A DNA stretch of 64,000 nt from Metabacillus litoralis (GCF_007994985.1 NZ_VOQF01000001.1:1-64000); one strand, 5' to 3'. Counted from the stretch's first letter, positions 27,037 to 36,093 are shown. Notes: generated from the sequence alone by a model not told the origin. Numbers and translations: made by a program.

Positions 27037-27585
27037 ATGACACGTTTAATGGTACTAGGACTTTTACGAGTGAAAAATATGTCAGGCTATGAAATACAGC
27101 AGCTTCTGCAGCAAAGCAAAACTGATACATGGGCAGGTATCCTTCCCGGCTCGATCTACCATGCATTAAAGAAAATGGATAAAGAAGGTTTAGTTAAAGT
27201 AGAAACGCTAGAACAAACCGGAAACCGCTCTAAAGCGATTTATGCAATTACAAGTAAAGGTGAAGAAGAATGTCAAATGCTTTTGCTGGATGCTTTTTCA
27301 GCACAATCTGTTCATCTCCCTTCTATGCTTTATACAGGCATGTCACTGTTAACGATGCACAAAGATCTTATTGATGTTGACAAAATCACTCAAAAGTTAG
27401 AAGAACAAAAGAACTTGATTGAGAAACAAATCGTTACCGTTAAAGCTGGAAGAGAGCAAAAAGCAATGTATGTAGAAATTGATGAGTTAACTCAATTAAC
27501 CTTTGATAATATGTTAGATCACTATCAGTTGCAAATGAAGTTTTTAGAAGATATTGCAGAGACATTAAAAAAGAATCAAGCTTAA
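27037..27585 (+). CDS. PadR family transcriptional regulator
   Basis: 182 aa. The N-terminal winged helix has the PadR pattern: LMVLGLLRVKNMSGYEIQ, then GSIYHALKKMDKEGLVKVE and SKAIYAITSKGEEE. The C-terminal part is a long helical dimerisation region as in class 1 (long) PadR proteins. It lies 81 nt after the ABC permease and has its own palindromic operator. Likely a ligand-released repressor of the transporter and itself, by family analogy and by the shared operator motif. Confidence 0.93.
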   Translation: MTRLMVLGLLRVKNMSGYEIQQLLQQSKTDTWAGILPGSIYHALKKMDKEGLVKVETLEQTGNRSKAIYAITSKGEEECQMLLLDAFSAQSVHLPSMLYTGMSLLTMHKDLIDVDKITQKLEEQKNLIEKQIVTVKAGREQKAMYVEIDELTQLTFDNMLDHYQLQMKFLEDIAETLKKNQA

Positions 27586-27597
27586 ATTGTAGTAAAT

Positions 27598-27648
27598 AAC
27601 CCTAGTAACTAAAGTAAATAAAGGTGCTTATGATTAACTAGGGTTTTT
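27598..27648 (+). terminator. Terminator of the PadR operon
   Basis: AACCCTAGT (27598-27606) pairs with ACTAGGGTT (27637-27645), followed by T5. The 30-nt loop is long but the stem is perfect. Confidence 0.65.
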
Positions 27649-27775
27649 GCATCTCTTAAAATAAACTCTAATCTCCTTTCTCTTTTGTCGATATGAAACT
27701 GAAGAATAAAAGCATCTTTATTTACGTTGCTTTTCATCGCTTTTCAAGCCTTGCATCTTGGGTTATAATTAAAAT

Positions 27776-27918
27776 AGAAAATGCATACACTAAAAAAGAC
27801 TGTTCGGTGCTTGAACACCAAACAGTCACACAATAGCTAGGTTCCCTCTAAGGGGATCAGCGTCATGGTATATAACTCACCCTATTTCGCTGCTGGGCTC
27901 AAGGGTGGGTTATTTTTT
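27776..27918 (+). ncRNA. Antisense antitoxin RNA of type I cassette A
   Basis: A sigma-A-like promoter, TTTTCA (27741-27746), 17-nt spacer and TATAAT (27764-27769), conserved in all seven cassettes, points to a start near 27776. The RNA ends at the hairpin 27874-27883 with 27902-27911 followed by T6. A T-G pair in that stem becomes an A-C mismatch on the other strand, so the hairpin belongs to the + strand RNA. It overlaps the 3' untranslated part and last codons of the toxin mRNA, the txpA/RatA and bsrG/SR4 arrangement. Confidence 0.85.
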
Positions 27919-27996
27919 GTCTCTAAAAGATAAGATTGACAACACCAAACTTGCAAATGCTATCATAAGCATTAACGTTTGAAATACTGTCATCAT
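27910..27996 (-). CDS. Type I holin-like toxin peptide, cassette A
   Basis: 28 aa: MMTVFQTLMLMIAFASL, then VLSILSFRDKK. A single hydrophobic membrane span with a basic tail, typical of the small holin-like toxins related to BsrE/TxpA. GGGGGTGAT precedes the ATG pair, and that ribosome site can pair with an upstream CCCC (28016-28020 region) in a leader hairpin, as expected for translational silencing. The mRNA likely starts near 28056 (TATAAT on the minus strand at 28068-28063) and ends at the hairpin 27827-27798 with T6, whose G-U pair only forms in the minus-strand RNA. C-terminus differs from the other copies (ILSF for IISY). Confidence 0.82.
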   Translation of the reverse strand: MMTVFQTLMLMIAFASLVLSILSFRDKK

Positions 27997-28375
27997 AAGC
28001 ATCACCCCCTTTCTAACGGGGTAACACTGACCACCCTTGAGTTTCCTAACTATTGCAACACTATTATAGCACAAGAATAGAATGTATGTTCTTATTATGT
28101 GAATAAGAAACAATTAACATATTAACTAGCTTAAGATGAATTTTTTAAAAGAAAATACTCTTTTATTCAATAAATTTTATATTGTTTCTCTTTCATTAAG
28201 TAGTAAAAATAGCATTGAGTTTCCATATACATTGGAGGTTTTTTTACTTTTATTGCTATGATGTGACTTCGTAGTTTTGTTTGTGTTCTATAATTGCTTC
28301 TACCATATCCGTTCCACCCCTGCACCAAACAAAACCTCTTATAGATTTTTTTATAGTGGTCTTTTTTAGACTTGC

Positions 28376-29224
28376 TTAACCCACCCGCCCTTTCTTCCGA
28401 TAAGCTGAAGGACTTTCTCCAAAGTAGTCGGTAAATATTCTCGTAAAATAATCTGGGGTCTGATACCCAACTTCATGTGATATTTCATTAATTGTTCTTG
28501 TTGTATGTAGTAATAAGCGTTCAGCTTGCTTTAATCTTATTTTCTTAACCGTTTCAATAATTGATTCCCCTACCTGTTCTTTATATAAATGTGAAAGTCT
28601 TGATGGAGAAAGGGAAACATGTTTGGCTAGCTCTTTCACTTGAATTGGCTGATTGTAGTTTACTGTTACATAATCAACTGCTTCTTTTATTCGTGAATCT
28701 AATAATAACGTTGAGCTGTTTTGCTGGTGCAGATAATTGGCTAGAAGTAATATCGTTTCTTCCAATGCATTTACAGCCAATTCATAATGAAAAAGATTTT
28801 CTGAATGCAAATTATATTGAATTACTTTTCGAAATGATTCATAAATGGCTGTCCTTTCACTTTTTACCTTTATTTCTGTATGAAAAATCATTGTATTCTT
28901 AGATATTTTCGGTAGCCATTCAATCCATGTTGGTCTAGGAATAAAATGACACCATTGCATTTCCCAAATATGACCTTCAATTGTGTAATAATCATGAGTT
29001 ACTCCAGGCGGTAGAATTGTAAGTGTTCCAGCTTTATGAAAGAACTGTTTCCCCCCTACTCTAACGGCACCTTCACCTGAAGTTGTATAAATCATTAACC
29101 AATCTTTCGTCCCTTTTGAGCGATAAGTATGGTACTTGTCATCATTTTTGTAGGTATCAGAAACAAGAATTCCAGGAGGTGGTGAAGGAGTATTTATGAC
29201 ATAATTGTTCAGATTAATAGCCAA
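28376..29224 (-). CDS. AraC family transcriptional regulator (divergent from GH2 gene)
   Basis: 282 aa from TTG 29224. The N-terminal cupin-like half has GEGAVRVGGKQFFHKAGTL and LPPGVTHDYYT, typical of sugar-binding AraC proteins. The C-terminal double helix-turn-helix shows IKEAVDYVTVNYNQPIQVKE (shortened) and the hallmark GYQTPDYFTRIFTDYFGESPSAYR. It is divergent from the GH2 glycosidase gene, with about 115 nt between starts, and is likely its activator (inference). Intact. Confidence 0.92.
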   Translation of the reverse strand: MAINLNNYVINTPSPPPGILVSDTYKNDDKYHTYRSKGTKDWLMIYTTSGEGAVRVGGKQFFHKAGTLTILPPGVTHDYYTIEGHIWEMQWCHFIPRPTWIEWLPKISKNTMIFHTEIKVKSERTAIYESFRKVIQYNLHSENLFHYELAVNALEETILLLANYLHQQNSSTLLLDSRIKEAVDYVTVNYNQPIQVKELAKHVSLSPSRLSHLYKEQVGESIIETVKKIRLKQAERLLLHTTRTINEISHEVGYQTPDYFTRIFTDYFGESPSAYRKKGRVG

Positions 29225-29341
29225 ATCCTACATTCCCTTCTAAAGTGAAAAATTTTATTATAAAAGTAATTCTATTTTATCTTTTTCTTTCGTTATTCGT
29301 CTATGTTATAAGGAAAATAATCATGTCAGGAGGAATTGTCT

Positions 29342-32155
29342 TTGTTAGATTCTCTAAAAATGAATGATAGAAAAAAGCTATTGTTAAATGGTGAATGGTC
29401 TTTTTTATTAGATCCAGAGGAAAAATATGTACCGACTACCCTTGATCCAGAAAAATTGAGTGACAAGATTACTGTTCCTGGATCGTGGGAGGAACAAGGT
29501 TTTGGACAGCCTTCAAAGCATCAACCTATTGGTACATGGAAAAAATTAAGAGAATATGAAGGAACTGCATGGTATTTTAAAGATATTTTTATTTCAGATG
29601 ATATGAAGAACAAATCTTTGAACTTGGTCATTTCAGGAGTACGCTGGAAAACCAAAGTTTATATCAATAACCATTGTATTGATGAATGTAATAGTCTTGT
29701 AAGCACTCATGTTTATAATGTGACTGACTACATAAATGTTGGTCGTTCGAACAGAATTACGATTTATGTAAACAACACCATGATCCTCCCTCTTCATGAC
29801 AGTCATATTCATTCCTACCATACAGCGACAAACTGGGGTGGTATCACTGGTGGAATACATATAGAAGCAACACCTCCGGTAAGTATTCAAACACTTTCCT
29901 ATTATCCTGATCTTGATAAAAATAAGATTGATGTTCATGTAGAGTTAACAAATACTACTCTATTAAAACCGGATGACTATTTATCTATTGCTGTTTACAA
30001 AAAGAATGGGAACAGGGTAACACATACTAAAAAATCTCTACTATCAAACTCCCATAAAGTACTTGTCACATTGGATCTGTGGGATGAGGCAATCCTGTGG
30101 GATGAAGATCATCCATACTTATATCAAATCTCTGCTTCTATTATCCATCAAGAAACGATTATTGACCATAAAGTGCAGTCCTTAGGTTTAAGGTCTATAA
30201 AAACAATGGATAAGAATATTGTTGTTAATCAAACACCCAGATTTTTAAGAGGCTATGTAGATTGTTGTATTTTTCCTCAAACAGGTTACCCTTCTTGGGA
30301 TAAAAACCATTATCTCAAACAATTTAAAACGGTTAAGGAGTATGGATTTAATCATGTAAGACTTCATGGTTGGACACCACCAAAGCCATTTTGGGAAGCT
30401 GCAGATGAAGCTGGTATCTTTGTTCAAACAGAATTGCCTCACTGGTCAAATTTATATACAAAAAGAGATACATCACCTAATAAAGAAGTTCATAAATTTT
30501 TATCTCAAGAGATTGAAAGAGTGATATCTTCATTAAATGAACACCCATCATTCGTTTTACTGTCATTAGGCAATGAATTAATTAGCGCTGAGGGCCATGA
30601 AGCTTTAAATGAGATGGTAAATAAATGCCGTTCTTTAGATTCTACTCGACTTTATACAGATAATACTGGATTTGGCCATCTTCCAGCACATGACCGTGAA
30701 GGTGACTTTTATATCCCAACTTTGAACGCTCATCCCCCTGTTACGAATCATTATGCAGGAACACCTAACACCTTTGAAGATTACAGTATGGTCACACAAT
30801 TAGAATCAAAGCCAATGCTGGCACATGAACATGGACAATTTACAATGTATGTACGACCTCAAGAGAAAGAGAAATATCAAGGAATTTTACAGCCACACTG
30901 GTTAAAAACAACAATGGAAACATTAGAAAAGAAGCGTCTTCTAGGTCGTGTTGATGAATTTATACAAGCATCAGGTGTACTTCAAGCAAGAGCCTATAAA
31001 GAAAGCATTGAAAGAGCAAGAAGAACTTCCGGCCTTTCTGGGATCCAATTGTTAGATATTAGAGACTTTCCAGGACAAGGTCATGCAACCACCGGCGTAC
31101 TGGACGTCTTTTGGGACAATAAAGGCACAATTACTCCAGAGCAATTCCGTACATTTAATGATGAATGTGTTTTATTAATGAGATGCAAGTCTCGTACACA
31201 TGTTGCAGGAGAGAAAATGAATATCGTGATTGATCTATCTAATTTCAGTAAGTATTTCTTTGAAGATAGTCAATTAATATGGGAGTTAAAAGATCGTCAT
31301 GGTGATATTCAACAAACAGGTACGATCCCTATTTCTAGTGCTCCCCATGGAGAAGTAACAACAATTGGTGTGATTGAAGCAACTACTCAGCCTAATATAA
31401 GTCAAGAGTTACTGTTATGTGTACAGATTGAAACTTCAGACAACATCATTAAAAATGAATGGGAATTCTGGACATATGCAAGACCTACTCTCCATAGTAA
31501 CTCAAACCAAATATGGTCAGATGTTTCTGCATTAAAATCTTCTATTTATGGAATGAAGCATAACGGTAAAATTGGATTTCAGGATTTTAGCTATAAAGAA
31601 GCAAAAGGTATAGAGTTAGCCATTTCAGATCATCTGTCAACTGAATTACTTCAATTTATACTAGATGGTGGAAAAGCTTGGTTAATGGCTGAAGAAGGAA
31701 ATCAATATGATGAAGTAAAAACACGCTTTTTACCGATCTTCTGGAATTACATTTGGTTTCCTTCACAAGTTGGAACAACGATGGGAATGATCATTCATGA
31801 CCACCCTTCACTCGAGGGTTATCCACATGATGGTACATCTAATTGGAACTGGTATCATCTGGTTGATGGAGCAACGGCAATAAATTTAGAAACCATTCCC
31901 CAAATAAAACCTATTGTTGAAGTAATTGATAACCATAATCGTGGAAAACATCTAAGCTACTGCTTTGAAGCGAAAATTGGTGAAGGAAGTTTGTTTGTGA
32001 CCAGCTTTAATATTTTACAAAACTTAAAGCGTCCAGAAGTTGAATCATTGTTACATCACAACATCTATTATCTGATGAGTGATAAATTCACACCTTCATC
32101 ACATCTTACAGTTGGAGAATGTCTTGGATTATTCAAGCTTCAAGCTACATGGTGA
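29342..32155 (+). CDS. Glycoside hydrolase family 2 enzyme (beta-galactosidase/beta-glucuronidase-like)
   Basis: About 937 aa. AGGAGG at 29328-29333 favours TTG 29342 (8-nt spacing) over TTG 29336 (2 nt); ATG 29360 is a further in-frame option. The N-terminal jelly-roll sugar-binding domain begins LLNGEWSFLLDPEE, followed by an immunoglobulin-like domain and a TIM barrel. The acid/base is the Glu of SLGNELI (about 412) and the probable nucleophile is the Glu of LAHEHGQF (about 496). No signal peptide, so cytoplasmic. The substrate is not clear; the C-terminal 300 residues are less conserved. It probably acts on oligosaccharides imported by the nearby ABC system. Confidence 0.9.
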   Translation: MLDSLKMNDRKKLLLNGEWSFLLDPEEKYVPTTLDPEKLSDKITVPGSWEEQGFGQPSKHQPIGTWKKLREYEGTAWYFKDIFISDDMKNKSLNLVISGVRWKTKVYINNHCIDECNSLVSTHVYNVTDYINVGRSNRITIYVNNTMILPLHDSHIHSYHTATNWGGITGGIHIEATPPVSIQTLSYYPDLDKNKIDVHVELTNTTLLKPDDYLSIAVYKKNGNRVTHTKKSLLSNSHKVLVTLDLWDEAILWDEDHPYLYQISASIIHQETIIDHKVQSLGLRSIKTMDKNIVVNQTPRFLRGYVDCCIFPQTGYPSWDKNHYLKQFKTVKEYGFNHVRLHGWTPPKPFWEAADEAGIFVQTELPHWSNLYTKRDTSPNKEVHKFLSQEIERVISSLNEHPSFVLLSLGNELISAEGHEALNEMVNKCRSLDSTRLYTDNTGFGHLPAHDREGDFYIPTLNAHPPVTNHYAGTPNTFEDYSMVTQLESKPMLAHEHGQFTMYVRPQEKEKYQGILQPHWLKTTMETLEKKRLLGRVDEFIQASGVLQARAYKESIERARRTSGLSGIQLLDIRDFPGQGHATTGVLDVFWDNKGTITPEQFRTFNDECVLLMRCKSRTHVAGEKMNIVIDLSNFSKYFFEDSQLIWELKDRHGDIQQTGTIPISSAPHGEVTTIGVIEATTQPNISQELLLCVQIETSDNIIKNEWEFWTYARPTLHSNSNQIWSDVSALKSSIYGMKHNGKIGFQDFSYKEAKGIELAISDHLSTELLQFILDGGKAWLMAEEGNQYDEVKTRFLPIFWNYIWFPSQVGTTMGMIIHDHPSLEGYPHDGTSNWNWYHLVDGATAINLETIPQIKPIVEVIDNHNRGKHLSYCFEAKIGEGSLFVTSFNILQNLKRPEVESLLHHNIYYLMSDKFTPSSHLTVGECLGLFKLQATW

Positions 32156-32165
32156 TAATAAAAAT

Positions 32166-32202
32166 AAGCAAAAGAGAACTCGTTGTCTCTTTTGCTTTTT
32201 TA
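32166..32202 (+). terminator. Terminator of the GH2 gene
   Basis: A 12-bp stem, AAGCAAAAGAGA (32166-32177) with TCTCTTTTGCTT (32186-32197), is followed by a T run 10 nt after the stop. Confidence 0.88.
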
Positions 32203-32203
32203 C

Positions 32204-32449
32204 TTTTTCAATAACTTCTTTAGTTTCCAAGCCAATTATAAAAGAGAAATAAACTATCTAAAAAACAGATTCCATCTCCGGGTAGAAAAGAGTAAATCGC
32301 ATTATGTTTTTTAGCATGAAGTTAAGAATAAAGTTACCAGATAATATATCTCAAATATTATTAAAATAAAATCTGAATTAATGTGGCAAAGGTGGGTAAA
32401 GATTAAAATAGCTTTGAATATCAAAATCAAAAGGGAAGCCTAAATCTAT
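32204..32449. other. Intergenic spacer
   Basis: AT-rich sequence between the GH2 terminator and the small membrane ORF; no gene or clear regulatory element was seen. Confidence 0.4.
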
Positions 32450-32584
32450 TCAATTCACTTGTTTTACCCACAACATTACTCTTTCCTCGTGTGTCTCAAC
32501 ATAAATCCTATCAGATACAAACCCTATAAAAGTTAATAAAAATGCTATTAAAATAATAATAAAATGCTTTCTCTTTTTTATAAT
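32450..32584 (-). CDS. Possible small single-span membrane protein with a non-standard start
   Basis: A 44-codon frame has AAGGAG directly upstream but begins at ATT (32584-32582) or ATA, not ATG/GTG/TTG. It would read (M)IKKRKHFIIILIAFLLTFIG, then a short outer part EETHEER-like and WVKQVN. One basic-flanked hydrophobic span is clear. Either it uses an ATT start (known for infC) or the start codon was lost and it is a dead gene. No recognised family; lies between the GH2 and ParE genes. Confidence 0.4.
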   Translation of the reverse strand: MIKKRKHFIIILIAFLLTFIGFVSDRIYVETHEERVMLWVKQVN

Positions 32585-32707
32585 ATCTCCTTCTTACATC
32601 GTTTAATTACTAAATCTTTATGAATAAAGAAGTGACTTCCTCGTTAAGCTCGTACCCGTTAGCTTAATTGAATTCCTTCACATATACTCTTGAATTACAT
32701 AAAAAAT

Positions 32708-32744
32708 AACATCACAGCCTTTATCTATCCGAAGCCATGATGTT
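32708..32744 (-). terminator. Terminator of the ParE-type toxin-antitoxin operon
   Basis: AACATCA (32708-32714) pairs with TGATGTT (32738-32744), extended by an inner GGCTT/AAGGC part, and is followed by ATTTTTT on the minus strand. The stem overlaps the toxin stop codon. Confidence 0.75.
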
Positions 32745-33037
32745 TATTGGTTTATATCTCTAAAATTCCTAGCATTGTGAATGATTCGAACCACTTCTAT
32801 TGAGTCATTGTTAATACGATAAATTATTCTATAATTTGTTAAAACTTTCTCTCTAAGCATTTCATTATTCATCTCAGGAACTACTCGACCAGAGTATGGG
32901 AAGACAGCAGCCGTTTCAACAGAATCAATTATACTTCTTGCGAACATTCTTGCATAATCTTCCGAGTCTTCAGCTATATAATTACAAATGATATCTAAAT
33001 CTTTAACAGCAGATTCAGCCCATCTTAATTCAGCCAT
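32744..33037 (-). CDS. ParE/RelE-superfamily toxin
   Basis: 97 aa. It begins LRWAESAVKDLDIICNYIAE, the typical ParE N-terminal helix pair, continues with ARSIIDSVETAAVFPYSGR and ends in the beta-sheet core NYRIIYRINNDSIEVVRIIH. ParE toxins poison DNA gyrase; RelE relatives cut ribosome-bound mRNA. The gene overlaps the antitoxin gene by 13 nt. Sequence pattern favours ParE over RelE, but the target is untested. Confidence 0.9.
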   Translation of the reverse strand: MAELRWAESAVKDLDIICNYIAEDSEDYARMFARSIIDSVETAAVFPYSGRVVPEMNNEMLREKVLTNYRIIYRINNDSIEVVRIIHNARNFRDINQ

Positions 33038-33207
33038 TTCCCTAATTTCTCCTTAACTTCATCATGAGAAACAACTTTACCCGTGTTTAATTCTTTAATT
33101 CCTTTATCAATTTTTGATCTTACATATAGTTCCCTCATAATATCTTCAAGGGTTGCATTCTCCGGTAAACCCTTTATTAACTTTATTACTTCTTCTTTTG
33201 TGCTCAT
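33025..33207 (-). CDS. Antitoxin of the ParE-type module
   Basis: 60 aa from ATG 33207, which has AAGGAGG at proper spacing; an in-frame upstream start at 33255 lacks one. Sequence MSTKEEVIKLIKGLPENATL is followed by a helical region and HDEVKEKLGKWL, a short toxin-wrapping tail. It is transcribed first, overlaps the toxin by 13 nt, and probably represses the operon with the toxin, as is usual for type II modules. Confidence 0.85.
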   Translation of the reverse strand: MSTKEEVIKLIKGLPENATLEDIMRELYVRSKIDKGIKELNTGKVVSHDEVKEKLGKWLN

Positions 33208-33471
33208 GTAAACACACCTCCTTATCAATATTGTTGTACTATTATTATAAAACAAATTATTCTTTGTAACATTATTTCATCACTCAAAATACAGAAATTT
33301 GATTATTTACACAGGCATCAGTTATTTGAAGAAAGCATTATTCTTCTCTAGGCAATGCATTCATTGAAAAATTAGTGTCCATCAAATTACATATTTTGTT
33401 GCAATGCATTTCTCTGTAATAAGGTAAAAATTATTAAGATACTATTTCCACAATAGATAACCTATTATTTA

Positions 33472-33750
33472 TTATTTGTTACGATTGGTGGTTTTGTATT
33501 TTTTACCTTTACTATCATAGGTCACCCATTCACCAACAGGCTCACCCATTTCAAAATATCCTGAACGTTTTATTGTGCCATCGGAACGATACCATTCCCA
33601 ATAGCCCTCTGGCTTATCTTCAATTATTTTCCCCTTTGACCATATAGTTTTTCCGTTTGCATGGTACTTTATCGTGTATCCATCAATCACTTCAAGTTTC
33701 TTTTCCTTGACACCGTTCGCGTTTATCAAGTCGCATTTTTCATTTTTCAT
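33472..33750 (-). CDS. YwqK-like MORN-repeat protein (possible toxin-immunity protein)
   Basis: 92 aa with about three MORN_2-type repeats: YHANGKTIWSKGKI, PEGYWEWYRSDGTIKRSGYF and EPVGEWVTYDSKGKKY. In Bacillus subtilis YwqK is associated with the LXG toxin YwqJ, and similar proteins are annotated as antitoxins. No LXG toxin gene lies next to this copy, so it would be an orphan immunity protein or an unrelated MORN protein. Ribosome site GGAGG precedes the ATG. Confidence 0.75.
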   Translation of the reverse strand: MKNEKCDLINANGVKEKKLEVIDGYTIKYHANGKTIWSKGKIIEDKPEGYWEWYRSDGTIKRSGYFEMGEPVGEWVTYDSKGKKYKTTNRNK

Positions 33751-34307
33751 GATTTACCTCCGATAACCATTATTTATTTTCATCTCATTTTAATGATATT
33801 GTTTTACTTTTGCACATTTAGTGTTCATTTTTTTATATAAAACTTATTCAACAATCCTGCCCCGTTAATTTAAGTACATCTCTTCAAAATATCTACATTT
33901 ATTTTAACATAAAATAACAATTTTCTTGGTTTAAAAATCAGCATCGCAAATAACAAACAAATTCACATATAAAATAGCATAATGAAAATAGCAGTTGTCA
34001 TTATGCTATTTGTGTTGCGATTTCGTATGAAAATTCAATCAAGTGGTTAAAAACGATAATCATTGATATGACAAGGAATAAGAACAGACCAAACCTTATG
34101 CGATTTGATCTGTTACTTGGTATGTTATTTCGTATTTTTCACTCGAAAACAGAGCCCGTTAATATAAAACCAACAGCGTTTTCTTATGATATTCTTTTCG
34201 TAATTAATCATCCTTTTAGAATAGTAAAATGAACTCCTTTTTCAACTGTTTGGGGCTCAAATCGAAACCCATATCTCTCTAGAATCATCCTTTATTAAAC
34301 ATGATTT
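33751..34307. other. Intergenic region with hairpins and a 26-codon remnant-like frame
   Basis: A perfect 14-bp stem pairs 33972-33985 with 33998-34011. A second, weaker hairpin lies near 34082-34116. On the minus strand a short frame (34288-34208) reads MILERYGFRFEPQTVEKG and a few more residues, but has no ribosome site; it may be the tail of a lost gene that once ended the sugar operon. Nothing else was seen. Confidence 0.4.
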
Positions 34308-35114
34308 CTATTCTTTTACCGCTCCTGCAGTTAACCCTCGAATAAAGTTTTTTGATCCAAAGATAAACAAAATAATTAATGGAATAATCGCTATAAGTAA
34401 TCCCATCATTCTTGCTCCATAATCTGTTCGATAATAGCTTCCTAATGACTGAATACTAAGAGGTATTGTAAAAAGTTCCTCTTTGTTAATCATGACTAGA
34501 GGAAGGAGGTAATTATTCCATGACCATAAGAAAATGACTAAAGATAATGTGACCATTGCCGGTTTAACAATTGGTAAAATGATTTGGATAAATATCCGTA
34601 ATTCATTACAACCATCGATTCTGGCACTTTCAATGATATCTTGTGGAACGGCAGATTTGATATATTGTACCATCCAAAAAACACCAAAGGGATTTGCGAT
34701 CCAGATTAGGATTAATGGAATTAACGTGTTATTTAGCTGGAAAAATCTCATTTCCATAATATAACCAATTAAACCAATTTGAGTCGGAACCATCATCGTA
34801 CCAATAATAAAAGCATAAAATAGTTTCTTAAATTTATAATTATATTTTGCTAGTGAATAACCTGTCATCGTACATATCAGAACACATAGAATGGTTGAAG
34901 TTACTGAGACAAATATACTATTTAGAAAACTTTTGAAAAAGCTACTATTTAAAACTGTTGTTAAGTTTTCAATGGCATATTTTCCTGGCAAAAACATTTT
35001 GCCTTTAAAAATATCTTCTGTCACCTGTGTACTCATCATAATGAGAACATAAAAAGGCATAATACTTATAAATGAAACAACAACAAGTCCAAAGGCTGTT
35101 ATAACTTTTTTCAT
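34308..35114 (-). CDS. Carbohydrate ABC transporter permease, MalG type
   Basis: 268 aa with six hydrophobic segments and the ABC EAA loop, here ESARIDGCNELRIFIQIILP. The start ATG overlaps the stop of the MalF-type gene by 4 nt, with AAGGAG upstream. It forms the channel with that protein. No dedicated ATPase gene is present, as is common for Bacillus sugar importers sharing MsmX (family knowledge). Confidence 0.93.
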   Translation of the reverse strand: MKKVITAFGLVVVSFISIMPFYVLIMMSTQVTEDIFKGKMFLPGKYAIENLTTVLNSSFFKSFLNSIFVSVTSTILCVLICTMTGYSLAKYNYKFKKLFYAFIIGTMMVPTQIGLIGYIMEMRFFQLNNTLIPLILIWIANPFGVFWMVQYIKSAVPQDIIESARIDGCNELRIFIQIILPIVKPAMVTLSLVIFLWSWNNYLLPLVMINKEELFTIPLSIQSLGSYYRTDYGARMMGLLIAIIPLIILFIFGSKNFIRGLTAGAVKE

Positions 35115-36067
35115 TTGTAAGACTCCTTCTTATTTAAAAATTTATAGCTTATTAATGTAAAGATGATAATGATTAAAAATAAAGAGAAGGATACTGCTGC
35201 ACCATAACCAAAACGAGATGTAGCAAAGGTGGTATCATAAAAATGCCAGATTGCTGTTAACACAGAGCGCTCAGGACCACCAACCGCTGTGTCAGTAAAA
35301 AGCAATTTAGGCTCATCAAACATTTGTAATCCACCAATAATATCTGTTAACACTAAAAACATGGTAATTGGAGCCAGCAGTGGAATGGTTATCTTAAAGA
35401 AAGTATTTACAGCGGAAGATCCGTCCATCTTAGCTGCTTCATAAAGTTCCTGAGGAATCGTGCTTAACCCTGTTAAATAAATGGCCATATGATATCCTGT
35501 ATATTTCCATATAATCATAAGCGCCACCACAATTCTTGCATACATCGGTTCGCCTAACCAGTTTATCCCTTCTTTGATCAAGCCTGTACTCATCAAAAGA
35601 TGATTAACAGTCCCTGAAGACCAATCAAATAAAAAGGCAAATATCAAACCGATAGCAACGGGTGTTGTAATATATGGAATGAAATTGATCGTTTGAAAGA
35701 ATGACCTCCACTTTGTAATATTAAATAAAAACACGGCTAACAATAAACCAAAAATGATAACAAAGGGAGTTGACATTAACATGATTAATAATGTATTCCA
35801 AACAGATTTCCAAAATGAGGGGTCTTGTGTAAAAACACGTATATAATTATCAAACCCAACAAACGTTTTTTCACTAAAACCATCCCAACTTGTAAAGCTA
35901 ATATAAAATGAATAAATAATCGGAAAGATATTAAAAGCTAAATAAAAAAGTAGAAACGGACTTAAAAACAAGTAGGGCCATGCTTTGATACTTATTGTAA
36001 ATCGTCTCGTTCTTGAAACATTTGGAGAAATGGTTTCTTTTGATTGTAAAATTGGTTTGTTTTCCAC
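35111..36067 (-). CDS. Sugar ABC transporter permease, MalF type
   Basis: 318 aa from GTG 36067, which has AAGGAGG at 8-nt spacing. Six membrane segments after a charged N-terminus, and the EAA loop ELYEAAKMDGSSAVNTFFKI. It follows the solute-binding protein gene, separated by an attenuating hairpin (36094-36126), and overlaps the MalG-type gene. Imports an oligosaccharide with its partners. Confidence 0.93.
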   Translation of the reverse strand: MENKPILQSKETISPNVSRTRRFTISIKAWPYLFLSPFLLFYLAFNIFPIIYSFYISFTSWDGFSEKTFVGFDNYIRVFTQDPSFWKSVWNTLLIMLMSTPFVIIFGLLLAVFLFNITKWRSFFQTINFIPYITTPVAIGLIFAFLFDWSSGTVNHLLMSTGLIKEGINWLGEPMYARIVVALMIIWKYTGYHMAIYLTGLSTIPQELYEAAKMDGSSAVNTFFKITIPLLAPITMFLVLTDIIGGLQMFDEPKLLFTDTAVGGPERSVLTAIWHFYDTTFATSRFGYGAAVSFSLFLIIIIFTLISYKFLNKKESYK

Positions 36068-36093
36068 TTTATTGACCTCCTTATCTAAAATGA

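Noticed and set aside
27910-28113. 67-aa protein including the toxin
   Set aside because: The ribosome site and the identity of the other copies mark the 28-aa peptide; the upstream codons belong to the leader.
33025-33255. Longer antitoxin starting at 33255
   Set aside because: The strong AAGGAGG lies before ATG 33207; the upstream extension lacks a ribosome site.
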